This document shows, one piece after another, positions 50,432-59,927 of a stretch of 64,000 bases of DNA. The stretch's first letter is position 1; every line of letters begins with the position of its first letter. The DNA lies in NCBI GenBank assembly GCA_022772305.1, contig JALFAQ010000061.1:30600-94599 (forward strand). Direction: 5' to 3'. The notes below the pieces were generated by a model. It worked only from the letters and a program-made list of their open reading frames with translations, was not told the origin of the DNA and did not search any database. The stretch is from Corynebacterium glucuronolyticum. Its GTDB lineage: Bacteria > Actinomycetota > Actinomycetes > Mycobacteriales > Mycobacteriaceae. The translations under genes and the position numbers were made by a program.

Positions 50432-51844
50432 ATGTCCACCCCTGCTCACGACACGGAAGCAGCACCACAGCTTGGTAGTGGCCTCAAGGTTCGCCACCTG
50501 ACGATGATGGGCCTCGGCTCCACCATCGGTGCTGGTCTCTTCCTCGGCACCGGCGTTGCCATCCAGGCCGCTGGGCCTTCGGCACTCGTTGCCTACATCC
50601 TCGCCGGCATCATGGCCATTCTCATCATGCAGATGCTCGGCGAGATGGGTACCGTCATTCCGGCCTCCGGCTCCTTTTCCGAGTACGCGGAGCACGCCAT
50701 CGGCCGCTGGGCCGGGTTCACGCAGGGGTGGATTTACTGGCTGGCTACCGTCGCCGTGCTCGGCGCTGAGATCACCGGCGCATCGGCCTTTGTCGCAGCC
50801 TGGTTCAACGTCTCGCCGTGGATCCCCGCGCTCATCTTCGTGCTCTTCTTCGGCCTCGTTAACCTACTGCGCGTGCGCGCCTTCGGCGAGTTCGAGTTTT
50901 GGTTTGCCTTTGTGAAGGTCGCCGTCCTCGTCGCCTTCCTCGTCATCGGCGTTTTGCTCATCTTCGGGCTCCTGCCCGGCCATAGCTTCATCGGCCTGCA
51001 CAACGTGCAGGAATCCGGCTTCACCCCGAATGGCGTTGCTGGAATCGCCAGCGCGCTGCTTGCCGTTGCTTTCGCCTTCGGTGGCATTGAGGTTGTCGCC
51101 ATCGCGTCTGCGGAGTCGGAGGACCCGAAGAAGTCCCTCGTCAACGCCGTGCGCTCCACCATCACGCGTGTGTTCGTGTTCTACCTCGGTTCCGTGGCTA
51201 TCATCACGCTCCTCCTCCCCTACTCGGAGATCGGCGCTGCCGATTCCGCAGCCGATAGCCCCTTCACCAAGGTACTGGCCCTGGCTGGAATCCCCGGCGT
51301 GGTGACGTTCATGGAGGTTGTCATCACCCTCGCACTACTCAGTGCCTTCAACGCACAGATCTACGCATCCAGCCGCATGATGTTTTCTCTGGCACAGCGC
51401 CACGATGCACCGTCGGCCTTCACCAAGGTCAACCACCGGGGCGTGCCGACTGCTGCGATTACCCTGTCCATCATCTTGTCGCTCATCATGGTGGTCTTGA
51501 ACTACATCGATGCTGCCGCCGTGCTTACGTTCATGCTGAACGCTGCCGGCGCCTCGTTGCTCATTGTGTGGGTGTTCATCACCGTGTCAGAACTGCGTCT
51601 ACGTCCTCGCTTAGAGCAGAAGTACGATCTGCCCATCCGCATGTGGGCCTACCCGTACCTCAACTGGGCAGCGCTCGTGGCCTTCGTGTTACTGGCCATT
51701 CTCATGCTTAGCGACGCATCCGCCCGCGTGCAGCTCATCTCCGCAGCCGTCATGTTTGCCATCCTATTCGTGGCAAGTCTTGTAAACTCCAAGGCGCGTG
51801 GCCTCAGCCCGTGGGAAAAGGCACCACTACCAGAACACGTCTAA
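50432..51844 (+). CDS. Amino-acid permease, AroP paralogue
   Basis: A 470-residue AAT-family transporter, clearly paralogous to the permease at 47968: both share the RHLTMMGLGS-IGAGLFLGTG start, FGEFEFWFAF-KVAV and AVAFAFGGIE segments. The ending differs, with a short charged tail SPWEKAPLPEHV. It follows dapD closely, so it is likely part of the dapD transcript. Substrate may be aromatic or other neutral amino acids and may differ from the first copy. A small membrane protein gene follows at 21 bases. Confidence 0.87.
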   Translation: MSTPAHDTEAAPQLGSGLKVRHLTMMGLGSTIGAGLFLGTGVAIQAAGPSALVAYILAGIMAILIMQMLGEMGTVIPASGSFSEYAEHAIGRWAGFTQGWIYWLATVAVLGAEITGASAFVAAWFNVSPWIPALIFVLFFGLVNLLRVRAFGEFEFWFAFVKVAVLVAFLVIGVLLIFGLLPGHSFIGLHNVQESGFTPNGVAGIASALLAVAFAFGGIEVVAIASAESEDPKKSLVNAVRSTITRVFVFYLGSVAIITLLLPYSEIGAADSAADSPFTKVLALAGIPGVVTFMEVVITLALLSAFNAQIYASSRMMFSLAQRHDAPSAFTKVNHRGVPTAAITLSIILSLIMVVLNYIDAAAVLTFMLNAAGASLLIVWVFITVSELRLRPRLEQKYDLPIRMWAYPYLNWAALVAFVLLAILMLSDASARVQLISAAVMFAILFVASLVNSKARGLSPWEKAPLPEHV

Positions 51845-51864
51845 ACGCACCGAGGAGGATGACA

Positions 51865-52047
51865 ATGCCACGCGGCACCACCATCTCTGCCAATACGGTC
51901 GTTGTCGCGCTTTTTGGACTCGCTATGTCGTTTTATGTCGCTATCGCGCATAGGTCGGCGCTGGGATTTCTCGTTCTCCTTGTTCTTACTGCTGTAGCTG
52001 CGTGCCTCGTCAACTACGCAAAGACGAAGGGCACCAACGGGGACTAA
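51865..52047 (+). CDS. Small two-helix membrane protein
   Basis: A 60-residue protein with two predicted helices (about residues 8-25 and 29-48) and a Lys/Gly/Asn-rich C-terminus. AGGAGG at 51853-51858 lies 6 bases before the ATG at 51865, an excellent site; another in-frame ATG at 51859 is too close to it. It directly follows the permease and ends at a terminator, so it is probably a small partner of that permease. No family assignment. Confidence 0.7.
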   Translation: MPRGTTISANTVVVALFGLAMSFYVAIAHRSALGFLVLLVLTAVAACLVNYAKTKGTNGD

Positions 52048-52065
52048 TTTGGGTTCCACAACGAA

Positions 52066-52104
52066 ACCGCTCGCCTTCAAAAAGAAGGGCGAGCGGTGTT
52101 TTTA
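52066..52104 (+). terminator. Terminator of the dapD-permease transcript
   Basis: ACCGCTCGCC / GGCGAGCGGT with an inner TTC/GAA, followed by GTTTTTATT. Convergent with the GtrA gene on the other strand. Confidence 0.92.
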
Positions 52105-52137
52105 TTAGAGGCTGCGCGGTAGCGCAGAAGAGAAACC

Positions 52138-52671
52138 CTACTGGGGATCTACGGAGTGGACGACAGTGACCGACTTGTTCCGGAATGTCCACAACTTATT
52201 GATGATGAAGTTGATCGGCATCGCGGCGAGCACGGAGATGGCGTTTGCCCAGTAGACGCGGGTACGGAAGCCTGTGGTGTCGTCGAAGATATGCGGTGGC
52301 AAGGCGATAGGCGAGGTCGGATTCATCAGCAACGTCGCGACCACCTGACTCACCACGAGCGCACCGATGCCGGTGAGCAGGAACTTCCAGTAGCCACGGA
52401 ACCAGCCGACGGTCTTGTCCTTGAATGTCCAAAAACGGTTGAGCTGATAGTTCCAGGTATTAGCCACGAGGAATGCGATGGTGATCATCACGTGGTACCA
52501 GCGAATATTGAACGGCGTGCCGAAAAGATTGGCGACAACCTGATCTTGATCCAGGGACGTAAACCTATGCAGGACCCACACCACGAAGAAGTTAACGAAG
52601 GTTCCTGATCCACCAACAATTCCGAATTTGAGAAATTCACGGATATTGGTGGATACACGAGTGCTTGGCAT
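52138..52671 (-). CDS. GtrA-family membrane protein
   Basis: A 177-residue four-helix GtrA-like protein; the family moves polyprenyl-linked sugars across the membrane. Visible: FLKFGIVGGSGTFVNFFVVW near the N-terminus, the paired aromatic motifs NYQLNRFWTFKD near 75 and NFIINKLWTFRN near 155, typical of the family. Start ATG at 52671. It is 14 bases downstream of dapC on the same strand. In corynebacteria such proteins may serve cell-wall arabinogalactan; which lipid-linked sugar here is unknown. Confidence 0.88.
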   Translation of the reverse strand: MPSTRVSTNIREFLKFGIVGGSGTFVNFFVVWVLHRFTSLDQDQVVANLFGTPFNIRWYHVMITIAFLVANTWNYQLNRFWTFKDKTVGWFRGYWKFLLTGIGALVVSQVVATLLMNPTSPIALPPHIFDDTTGFRTRVYWANAISVLAAMPINFIINKLWTFRNKSVTVVHSVDPQ

Positions 52672-52685
52672 GACGGTCTCTCCGA

Positions 52686-53741
52686 CTAACTGAGCAAACG
52701 CTTGGCGGCAGCGATCGCGTCCTCATCCGTGATCGTCATCGCTATACGGACATGCTCATTGCCTGCGGGGCCATAGAAGTCGCCGGGGGTGACAAGAAGA
52801 CCACGCTCGGCAAACCAGCGTGCGGTATCCCAGCAGTTCTCCCCGCGGGTGACCCACAAGTACAAACCCGCATCCGAGTGATCAATGGTGAGCCCTGCAG
52901 CCGTTAGAGCCTCAGTGAGAACCTTACGCCGGGCAAAATAGCGGGCTTTCTGGAAAGACTCCTGCTCATCGTCGTTCAGAGCAGCAATCGTCGCGTACTG
53001 CACAGGATACGGCATCATGAAACCGCTGTGCTTGCGGACGAGTGTCAGCTCGTCGATGAGATCCTTGTCCCCCACAACGAAGCCAGAGCGGTACCCGGCA
53101 AGGTTCGATGTCTTGGACAGCGAATGAATAGCGAGAAGACCCGTGTGGTCACCATCGCACACAGCGGGATCCAGGATGGACACGGGCTTCTTGTCCGTCC
53201 ATCCCATTCCCAGGTAGCACTCATCGCTGACGAGGATGGCTCCCCGCTCACGCACATCAGCCACGTACTCACGCAGCTGCTCCACCGTGAGAACTTCACC
53301 GGAGGGATTGTTCGGGGAGTTAATAAACGTGAGGTCTGCTCCCTCATCGACGATCGTCGCGTCGGCCATAATCGCCGCGATTTCGTAGGTGGGGTAAGCA
53401 AGCTTTGGGTAAGCGACGGTTTCCACGCGTAGGTGGCTTGCCAGGTTGGCGATGAGCTCCTTCGTGCCGATAGCCGGCAGAACAGCCTCAATCCCCTGCA
53501 TGTTGTAACGACGCTCGAGGGAGCTCACGATGGCTTCCCGGAGCTCCGGCACACCGATGGTGGGCGGATATCCGGAAAGCGCAGCTGCCTCCGACAGAGC
53601 AACCTGGATGGAGGGGAAAACAGGATCGACGGGGGCACCGACGGTGAGCGTAATCATTCCGTCCGGGTGATTCGTTGCCGTTTCCTCTAGTGGGGCCAGC
53701 TGGTCCCAGGGGAATGTAGGAAGCTTAATGGGGTGTCGCAC
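52686..53741 (-). CDS. dapC: Succinyldiaminopimelate aminotransferase
   Basis: A 351-residue class I PLP aminotransferase, converting N-succinyl-2-amino-6-ketopimelate to N-succinyl-LL-DAP. The PLP Lys lies in HSLSKTSNLAGYRSGF near residue 197, with NSPNNPSGEV near 142 and the SDECYLGMG segment near 173. The protein starts PFPTW-like (LPTFPWDQLAPLEE). The neighbour fdxC is the same as in M. tuberculosis (Rv1177-Rv1178). A terminator lies between fdxC and dapC, so some dapC mRNA probably starts from its own promoter. Confidence 0.92.
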   Translation of the reverse strand: MRHPIKLPTFPWDQLAPLEETATNHPDGMITLTVGAPVDPVFPSIQVALSEAAALSGYPPTIGVPELREAIVSSLERRYNMQGIEAVLPAIGTKELIANLASHLRVETVAYPKLAYPTYEIAAIMADATIVDEGADLTFINSPNNPSGEVLTVEQLREYVADVRERGAILVSDECYLGMGWTDKKPVSILDPAVCDGDHTGLLAIHSLSKTSNLAGYRSGFVVGDKDLIDELTLVRKHSGFMMPYPVQYATIAALNDDEQESFQKARYFARRKVLTEALTAAGLTIDHSDAGLYLWVTRGENCWDTARWFAERGLLVTPGDFYGPAGNEHVRIAMTITDEDAIAAAKRLLS

Positions 53742-53781
53742 TTTTCAATCACCAACTATTCTTCGCGTGTGTGCACAAAAT

Positions 53782-53816
53782 AAAGTGGCGGGCTGCGGTT
53801 AACCACAGCCCGCGGA
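53782..53816 (-). terminator. Terminator after fdxC
   Basis: Minus strand stem GCGGGCTG / CAGCCCGC (53813-53806, 53795-53788) with an inner GGTTAACC, then CACTTTATTTTG. Confidence 0.75.
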
Positions 53817-53841
53817 TAAAGCGTGTTAGACGCTTACGTCC

Positions 53842-54165
53842 CTACTCGCCATCCTGCTTGGGGAGCTTTGCTACCAGCGGCGGGTCGAAGTCCTGTGCGC
53901 CGAGCTTGGCGGCACCACCCGGGGAGCCAAGATCCTCGAAGAACGCGGCATTGGCCTCGTTGTAATCGATCCACTCGTCCGGCACATCATCCTCGTAGAA
54001 GATGGCTTCAACCGGGCAAACCGGCTCGCAGGCGCCACAGTCGACGCACTCGTCCGGGTGGATGTACAGGCTTCGTGCACCCTCGTAGATGCAGTCCACG
54101 GGACATTCTTCAACACATGCCTTGTCCTTGACGTCAACGCATGGTTCAGCGATTGTGTATGTCAT
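53842..54165 (-). CDS. fdxC: 7Fe ferredoxin
   Basis: A 107-residue actinobacterial ferredoxin with one [3Fe-4S] and one [4Fe-4S] cluster. Cys residues: Cys9 and Cys17, CPVDC near 21-25, then [11 protein letters not shown] near 40-50 with the last CP. The C-terminal ~50 residues have no Cys, as in FdxC. The ATG follows GGAGAGG, which sits inside the end of the upstream gene whose stop abuts this start (TAAATG), so they are translationally coupled. It transfers single electrons; partner enzymes are unknown here. Confidence 0.95.
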   Translation of the reverse strand: MTYTIAEPCVDVKDKACVEECPVDCIYEGARSLYIHPDECVDCGACEPVCPVEAIFYEDDVPDEWIDYNEANAAFFEDLGSPGGAAKLGAQDFDPPLVAKLPKQDGE

Positions 54166-54537
54166 TTACCTCTCCACATCTGGGTTATCTTTCGTCATTG
54201 TAATAAGGGGCCATAGTCCACCACAAACCCCCGCGCCGATAAGCACGATTGTGCGGAGTCCCACGGGCAATAAGATATCTGGTCGCTGGGGCGCAAGACA
54301 CACGAGGGTACCGACTACGACCAACCACACGGCAAGCGGAATCACTGCCACCACGCGGTACGGTGTCCACAACCGCGATGTCCGGCTCAAAACCATGGTG
54401 AACAAGAAGGCGATCAGAATCGTGTACGGAATGCGGGCACCTAAGTAGACCACCTCAAGCAAGGCAGAGATCGCAGCAAAGAGCGATAACCACACGTATG
54501 CAGTACCAATCCCCTGCTTATTCCCCTCGCCCTGCAC
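54166..54537 (-). CDS. Small membrane protein upstream of fdxC
   Basis: A 123-residue protein with four predicted hydrophobic segments (about residues 12-30, 34-48, 62-80 and 92-112). GTG start. No family recognised. Its stop TAA touches the fdxC start, so the two are one operon; the ribosome site of fdxC lies in its coding sequence. This suggests it is expressed with the ferredoxin but does not show a shared role. Confidence 0.65.
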   Translation of the reverse strand: MQGEGNKQGIGTAYVWLSLFAAISALLEVVYLGARIPYTILIAFLFTMVLSRTSRLWTPYRVVAVIPLAVWLVVVGTLVCLAPQRPDILLPVGLRTIVLIGAGVCGGLWPLITMTKDNPDVER

Positions 54538-54577
54538 GATCTCGCCTCCAGATAGTCCTGCTCGCCTACTGGTCTCC

Positions 54578-55414
54578 CTAAGCGAGGCTCTCAGTCAGGT
54601 CCACGGTGTAATCAGACGGTGCGAACTGGTAGTGCTCGCGACGACGCAGGGGCTGGCTCATCAAGTTTGACAAGCAAAAGACGTAGCCGTCGGCCTGGGC
54701 GAATGCCTGGTGCGGGTTGACATCACTGATGGAACCATCCGCGATCCACAACTGCGTGGCGTGCGCCTTCATCGCCTCAGCCTTGGCATTGTAGGCGCGG
54801 TCATCCATCTCGATGACAGTGTCAGAATAATCCACCGTCATAATTTCCTCCGGCTGCGGAATCCGCCAGGGGGACGAGACAATTCCCGCAAGCCCAGCGC
54901 GTACATCGTTGTCGAGCTCTACCGCCCACCACACGGGCACATCACCCGCTACTGCATGGGTGAGCCTGTGCGCAGCGATATGGTCACGGTGGCCGTACGT
55001 TCCAAACGGGTCGTAGGTGACAAGGAGATCCGGTGCGAGGGCCTCCACTGTCTCTTTTAGGACAGCTGCCACCTCATCCATGGAGTTAATGAGTGCGTTG
55101 GAGCGTGCCTCCCCTTCCATACCGGAATCACGGAACCGGCCGGCACCTCCAAGGAAGTGGCCGGTACAGCCCAAAATCTCGAGGGAGCGCTGCAGTTCAT
55201 GGATCCTGAAGCCTCCCAGCTGGTCGGTGTTATCCACGGTGAGAAGCTGGTACGGCTCGCCAATGACTTCTCCCTCTTCGCCGAGGGTGCAGGTAATGAC
55301 GTGCACGTCTGCGCCCGCGTGCGCTGCTTCGTAAAGCAGTCCACCCGTAAACAACGCCTCGTCATCGGGGTGCGCGTGGACTGCAACAACAGTCTTCCCG
55401 GACCACGTTTCCAT
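54578..55414 (-). CDS. mshB: Mycothiol deacetylase MshB
   Basis: A 278-residue zinc amidase that deacetylates GlcNAc-inositol in mycothiol synthesis, the main thiol buffer of actinobacteria. Zinc motif HAHPDDEALFTGG at residues 13-25 with the His, Asp and a third ligand in GTYGHRDHIAAHRL near 147. The ATG at 55414 overlaps the stop of lpqW by one base (TAATG) with GGAGGA upstream; longer forms extend into lpqW. The pair mshB-lpqW is conserved in corynebacteria and mycobacteria. Confidence 0.95.
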   Translation of the reverse strand: METWSGKTVVAVHAHPDDEALFTGGLLYEAAHAGADVHVITCTLGEEGEVIGEPYQLLTVDNTDQLGGFRIHELQRSLEILGCTGHFLGGAGRFRDSGMEGEARSNALINSMDEVAAVLKETVEALAPDLLVTYDPFGTYGHRDHIAAHRLTHAVAGDVPVWWAVELDNDVRAGLAGIVSSPWRIPQPEEIMTVDYSDTVIEMDDRAYNAKAEAMKAHATQLWIADGSISDVNPHQAFAQADGYVFCLSNLMSQPLRRREHYQFAPSDYTVDLTESLA

Positions 55415-56988
55415 TACAGCTTCCTCCATTCTGGTGCCGTCGGAATCGACCCGGCGGCGAAATAAACCGGCCATTGGTCAAGGCTAGCAGCGGGGGTGGT
55501 GATCTGCGGCGTGAGGATATCAACCCGCGTATCGGTCACGATCGGCACTGTGATGACCTGGTTCCGCTCCAGCTGTTCCACCCGCTCTTCCACAGATGCC
55601 CGGTCCCCGGTCATGAATTGCCGGAACGCGAAGTCAAGCCGTTCATCACAGTAACCGGACAGGTTGGACGGACTATCGCACTGGTAGCGAGAGATCTGGG
55701 CGACAGGGTCTCCCGTGCGTTCCCACGCTACATAGATGTCAGCCTTGGTGGTTTGCGGATCCCCTGGCACCAGTTTGGCCACGAAGCCCTTGTTATTGAG
55801 CGTGTCCACGGCTGCTTGTGCAAGGGTAATGGCCTGTGCGTCCCGCGAATCCGCTGCGATATCGATACGGGTGGACACGTAATCCGTTCCCACCGCTTCC
55901 TCGGGAAGCTTCTTTTCCTCTACCGCGGGGTAGCGCTGCAGGGGCTCGAATACATTGAGGTACGACGAGCGACCAAGAGCGATCTTGGCAAGGAGATGCG
56001 GATCTACGGAATCGGCGACCACCTTCCGCTGTTCCGCCGTGGTGATGGCTGGTGAATCCATGTTGAAAACGAGGCTCAGGCGGGCTTCCCTATCCCGCAC
56101 GCGGACCTGGGCCTCATTCATCAGCTGGGCGATATCCACGGTGGTCTCATCGGGAGACACATCGGAGTAGCTCACCGATCCGCTACGCATGAGCTGGTAG
56201 GTGCGATCGCGCACCTCCTGGAAGGTAATGATGTCCACTTCTGCGGGGTGGTCTCCCCAATACCGATCGTTGCGGTTAAGGGTTACGACGCCACGGCCAC
56301 GGTCTACCGTTTTCAGCATGTATTTTCCGGCCGATGCGGGAATAGAACTAATGAGAACCTGGCTAAAGGGTACCGTGTCATTAACGAACAGGTGGCTGGG
56401 GAGCAGATACGTAAACAGCCCCTGCCAGTGGACGTAGGGGTGCGAAAAGTCTACTTCCACGGTCTTACCGCCCTCGAGCACGCGGACTCCGGAGATGGCT
56501 TCGTATCCCGCGGCACCGATGACTCCGGGCGTGGACACCATGTTTTCCCACAGGTAGCGGAAGTCTCCGCCAGTGATGGGTGTGCCGTCGCTCCACTGTG
56601 CTGCGGGTGCGATGACGTAGCGAACAGTCTGCTTGGCATCCCCCACGGGAGCGACGAGGTTGGCGCTTACTAACAGATCCGTGTTGAGCTTTCCGTCGAC
56701 AAAAGCGGAGGGCAGAACAAGTGCGGCAAGTGATTGCGTGAAGGCCGATTCGTCTGCACGCAGGTGTGGGTTGAAGCCTGCCTTTATTGCGTCGATACCC
56801 ACTGTTATCTGGCTTCTCCCAGGAGTCGCCTCAACAGGTGCTGCAGGGTTTTTGGAGCCTTCTGCGCTGCCGTTTTCTCCACGCACATCGACCTCGGGCT
56901 CCGCGACAGGTGGTGGCCCTGGGTTAGCCTGGCAGGACATCAACACCATAGTGGCGCTCAGGCTTAGAGCAATAAGAAAAGCGCGCAT
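55414..56988 (-). CDS. lpqW: Lipoprotein LpqW, solute-binding-like
   Basis: A 524-residue lipoprotein of the bacterial solute-binding protein family 5 (peptide-binding) fold. Lipobox LMSC gives acylated Cys19. In mycobacteria LpqW steers polar PIM and lipoarabinomannan synthesis and is not a transporter part. The folded domain has QWSDGTPITGGDFRYLWENM (about 130-150) and DRYWGDHPAEVDIITFQEVR near 240. The first ~60 residues after the Cys are a Pro/Glu linker. Translationally coupled to mshB. Confidence 0.92.
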   Translation of the reverse strand: MRAFLIALSLSATMVLMSCQANPGPPPVAEPEVDVRGENGSAEGSKNPAAPVEATPGRSQITVGIDAIKAGFNPHLRADESAFTQSLAALVLPSAFVDGKLNTDLLVSANLVAPVGDAKQTVRYVIAPAAQWSDGTPITGGDFRYLWENMVSTPGVIGAAGYEAISGVRVLEGGKTVEVDFSHPYVHWQGLFTYLLPSHLFVNDTVPFSQVLISSIPASAGKYMLKTVDRGRGVVTLNRNDRYWGDHPAEVDIITFQEVRDRTYQLMRSGSVSYSDVSPDETTVDIAQLMNEAQVRVRDREARLSLVFNMDSPAITTAEQRKVVADSVDPHLLAKIALGRSSYLNVFEPLQRYPAVEEKKLPEEAVGTDYVSTRIDIAADSRDAQAITLAQAAVDTLNNKGFVAKLVPGDPQTTKADIYVAWERTGDPVAQISRYQCDSPSNLSGYCDERLDFAFRQFMTGDRASVEERVEQLERNQVITVPIVTDTRVDILTPQITTPAASLDQWPVYFAAGSIPTAPEWRKL

Positions 56989-57070
56989 AAGACCTCATCT
57001 TACAGCGCACCGAGAATTCTCCGAGAGCATCGACGAGCCAGGCCACCAGGTTTCTCGCACAGCATGGCAA

Positions 57071-57112
57071 GCAAAAGCCCGTCCCTGGTGTTTGAAACCG
57101 CGGGGACGGGCT
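57071..57112 (-). terminator. Terminator after typA
   Basis: Minus strand AGCCCGTCCC / GGGACGGGCT stem (57112-57103, 57085-57076), then TTTGCTTGCC. Confidence 0.8.
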
Positions 57113-57131
57113 CGGCCTTGTTAGCTCTCTT

Positions 57132-59063
57132 TTACTTGGCCTTCTTGGCGCGGTTACGAGCCTTGCCACGCTCGGCGGCGTCGAGAACCGTCTTGCGCAG
57201 GCGGATGACATCGGGGGCGACCTCGACACACTCGTCGTGGGCGCAGAACTCCATCGCCTCATCCAGGGAAAGCTTGCGTGCCTTGTTCAGGGTCACCGTG
57301 GCATCGGCGGTAGCCGAACGCATGTTGGTGAGCTTCTTCTCCTTGGTGATGTTGACGTCAATATCCTCATCGCGGTTGGTCATACCGACTACCTGCCCCT
57401 CGTAGGACTGAGCGCCCGGCTCAACGAAGAATGTGCCGCGATCAGAAAGCTGCATGAGGGCGTAGGCAGTAACCTGGCCGGAACGGTCGCTGACGATCGA
57501 GCCGGTGGTGCGATCCTTGATCTGACCTGCCCACGGCTTGTAGCCGCAAGAGTAGTGGTTGGCGATGCCGTTGCCCTTCGTCTCCGTGAGGAAGGTCGTA
57601 CGGAAACCGATGAGGCCACGGGCGGGCACCTCGTATTCCATGCGGATCCAGTCTGCGCCAGTGGTATCCATGCTGAGGAGGACACCCTTGCGGGCTGCCA
57701 TAAGCTGCGTGACATTGCCCTGGAACTCTGACGGGATGTCGATCACCATGTGCTCAAACGGCTCGTAGGTCTTGCCGTCGATCTCCCGGGTAACCACCTG
57801 GGGCTTTCCGACGGTCAGTTCGAAGCCTTCACGACGCATCGTCTCGACCAGCACGGACAGCGCCATCTCACCGCGACCCTGGACCTCCCAGGTATCGGGG
57901 CGCTCGGTGGGGAGCACGCGCAGGGACACGTTACCAACAAGTTCCTGCTCGAGGCGTGCCTTCACCATGCGAGCGGTGAGCTTGTCGCCACCGTTGCGAC
58001 CGGCGAGCGGGGACGTGTTCACACCGATGGTCATGGAGATGGCTGGCTCGTCAACGGTGATGCGAGGAAGAGCCTTCGGATTCTCCGGGGCAGCGAGGGT
58101 ATCGCCGATCATGATCTCGTCGATGCCGGAAATGGCGGCGATATCGCCGGCGATAACCTCATCGGCGGGGACGCGCTGCATACCGACAGTGCGGAGCAGC
58201 TCGGAGATCTTGCAGTTCTTGATGTGCTCGTTGCCTTCGGAATCGTAGTGAATCCAGGCAACCTGCTGGCCCTTCTTCAGGGAACCGGCGTGGACACGAA
58301 CGAGACCAATACGACCGAGGAAGGAAGAGGAGTCAAGGTTGGTCACGTGAGCCTGCAGCGGACCATCGTGGTCGGCGGAGGGTTCGGGCAGGACATCGTA
58401 GAGGACGTCGAAAAGTGGCTGGAGATCCTCGTTGGCGGGCGCATTGCCGTTGCCGGGGTTCTCGGTAGAAGCCGTGCCGGCGCGACCGGAGGCATAGAGG
58501 ACCGGAATGTCGAGGAGCTGCTCAGCAGCCTCGGCTGCCTCCGGGTCCTCGATCGTGGCGGCGAGCTCCAGGAGCAGATCCTGCGTCTCGGTCACAACCT
58601 CGTCGATACGGGAATCCGGACGGTCGGTCTTGTTTACCACGATGATGACCGGGAGCTTGGCTGCGAGAGCCTTGCCCAGCACGAAACGAGTCTGAGGAAG
58701 CGGACCCTCGGAGGCGTCGACAAGCAAAATCACACCGTCGACCATGGACAGTGCACGCTCGACCTCACCGCCGAAGTCGGCGTGGCCGGGAGTGTCGATG
58801 ACATTAATAATAAGGTCTTTACCGTCCTTGCCGGCGCCCTTCCTGCGAATGGAGGTGTTCTTGGCGAGAATGGTAATACCCTTCTCACGCTCCAGATCGC
58901 CGGAATCCATGACGCGGTCTACGACTTCTTCGTGGTCGCCGAACGCGCCGGACTGGCGCAGCATGGCATCAACGAGAGTGGTCTTGCCATGGTCGACGTG
59001 AGCGACGATGGCAACGTTACGAAACTCGGTGTCGAGATCGAAATCATGAATGGCTTGAGTCAC
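57132..59063 (-). CDS. typA: Ribosome-associated GTPase TypA/BipA
   Basis: A 643-residue translational GTPase that helps 50S assembly and stress adaptation. G1 [10 protein letters not shown] at about residues 18-27, G2 around EREKGITI near 56, G3 DTPGHADF near 84, G4 NKTD near 139, and the EF-G-like domains up to the C-terminal domain ([12 protein letters not shown] near 425, [20 protein letters not shown] near 455). GTG at 59063 is chosen since GAAGGG lies 8 bases upstream; an ATG 39 bases earlier has none. Single gene, divergent from the exported protein gene. Confidence 0.95.
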   Translation of the reverse strand: MTQAIHDFDLDTEFRNVAIVAHVDHGKTTLVDAMLRQSGAFGDHEEVVDRVMDSGDLEREKGITILAKNTSIRRKGAGKDGKDLIINVIDTPGHADFGGEVERALSMVDGVILLVDASEGPLPQTRFVLGKALAAKLPVIIVVNKTDRPDSRIDEVVTETQDLLLELAATIEDPEAAEAAEQLLDIPVLYASGRAGTASTENPGNGNAPANEDLQPLFDVLYDVLPEPSADHDGPLQAHVTNLDSSSFLGRIGLVRVHAGSLKKGQQVAWIHYDSEGNEHIKNCKISELLRTVGMQRVPADEVIAGDIAAISGIDEIMIGDTLAAPENPKALPRITVDEPAISMTIGVNTSPLAGRNGGDKLTARMVKARLEQELVGNVSLRVLPTERPDTWEVQGRGEMALSVLVETMRREGFELTVGKPQVVTREIDGKTYEPFEHMVIDIPSEFQGNVTQLMAARKGVLLSMDTTGADWIRMEYEVPARGLIGFRTTFLTETKGNGIANHYSCGYKPWAGQIKDRTTGSIVSDRSGQVTAYALMQLSDRGTFFVEPGAQSYEGQVVGMTNRDEDIDVNITKEKKLTNMRSATADATVTLNKARKLSLDEAMEFCAHDECVEVAPDVIRLRKTVLDAAERGKARNRAKKAK

Positions 59064-59276
59064 AAGTTTTTCCCTTCGGTAATTGGTCAACCGTAGACAC
59101 AATACTCCCCGGTCGCAGTCGGCGCACGTTAGGTGGGAAATTACACATTTCTCTTTTCAAACGTAACGGATAAACCTCACGACACGACATGGAGAGTGAA
59201 GCGGTAGCACGTGCGTTAGACGTAAGAGTCAAATGCAACTAGAGTTTCTAGTGTCAACCAGAGTGAAAGGTGCTAA

Positions 59277-59912
59277 ATGAGTTACGGGAGTCTCGCGCGA
59301 CGGATGGCAGCGGCCATCACCGCCATTGGGTTAAGTATCACTGGGGCGACCGCGGCTACCGCTCAGTCGTCCTCGTCTTCCACCGATAACCTCGGGCGCC
59401 CGAACCAGGACATCCTCAACGCCGCGACGAACTGGGCAGAAACCCTCCCGGCTCCACTCAAAAACCAGATACTTGCCGCCGTGGGCTTCTTCGGAGATAA
59501 CGGAGAGGGCAAGATCCCCCTAAACGGACCAGTCATCTCCCAATTTCTTTGGCCCACCGTCTCCCGCGGATGTATCGCCGGTAACGGTGACTCGGTCGGC
59601 TCCGCCGTCGCGGTTCCCGGCCCCGCAGATCTCCCCCTCCCCGGCGTAGAACCGGGCAACACCGCATTTGTCTTCACCGCACTCGGAACCGACGGCGCGC
59701 GCGACACAGACATGACGGTGCAGTGGATCAATCTGACAACGCTTCACACCGAAACAACCCGTCTCGAGGTCTCCCCTGACCTCAACCCCGACGGGCCCGC
59801 AACGGTAACGGGCACGGCTGCAACAGGCGGTGGCCCCGTCCTTGCCCTTATCCACGGCCACGTTAATGGCTGCTATTTCCCACCGACTGTCGCTTCATTT
59901 TCCGTAGCGTAA
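59277..59912 (+). CDS. Exported hypothetical protein
   Basis: A 211-residue secreted protein. The signal peptide runs to about residue 30 (AAAITAIGLSITGATAATAQ, cleavage likely after ATAATA or QS). The mature part has a Gly/Asp/Pro-rich beta structure with two Cys (SRGCIAGNG near 98 and NGCYFPP near 200), which may form one disulfide. ATG follows GAAAGGTGC. The next gene starts 15 bases later, so they are probably co-transcribed. No known domain recognised. Confidence 0.75.
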   Translation: MSYGSLARRMAAAITAIGLSITGATAATAQSSSSSTDNLGRPNQDILNAATNWAETLPAPLKNQILAAVGFFGDNGEGKIPLNGPVISQFLWPTVSRGCIAGNGDSVGSAVAVPGPADLPLPGVEPGNTAFVFTALGTDGARDTDMTVQWINLTTLHTETTRLEVSPDLNPDGPATVTGTAATGGGPVLALIHGHVNGCYFPPTVASFSVA

Positions 59913-59927
59913 AAAGAGGTACTTCGC

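Noticed and set aside
57750..59096. 448-codon open frame antisense to typA
   Set aside because: Same reason: shadow of a highly biased gene on the other strand.
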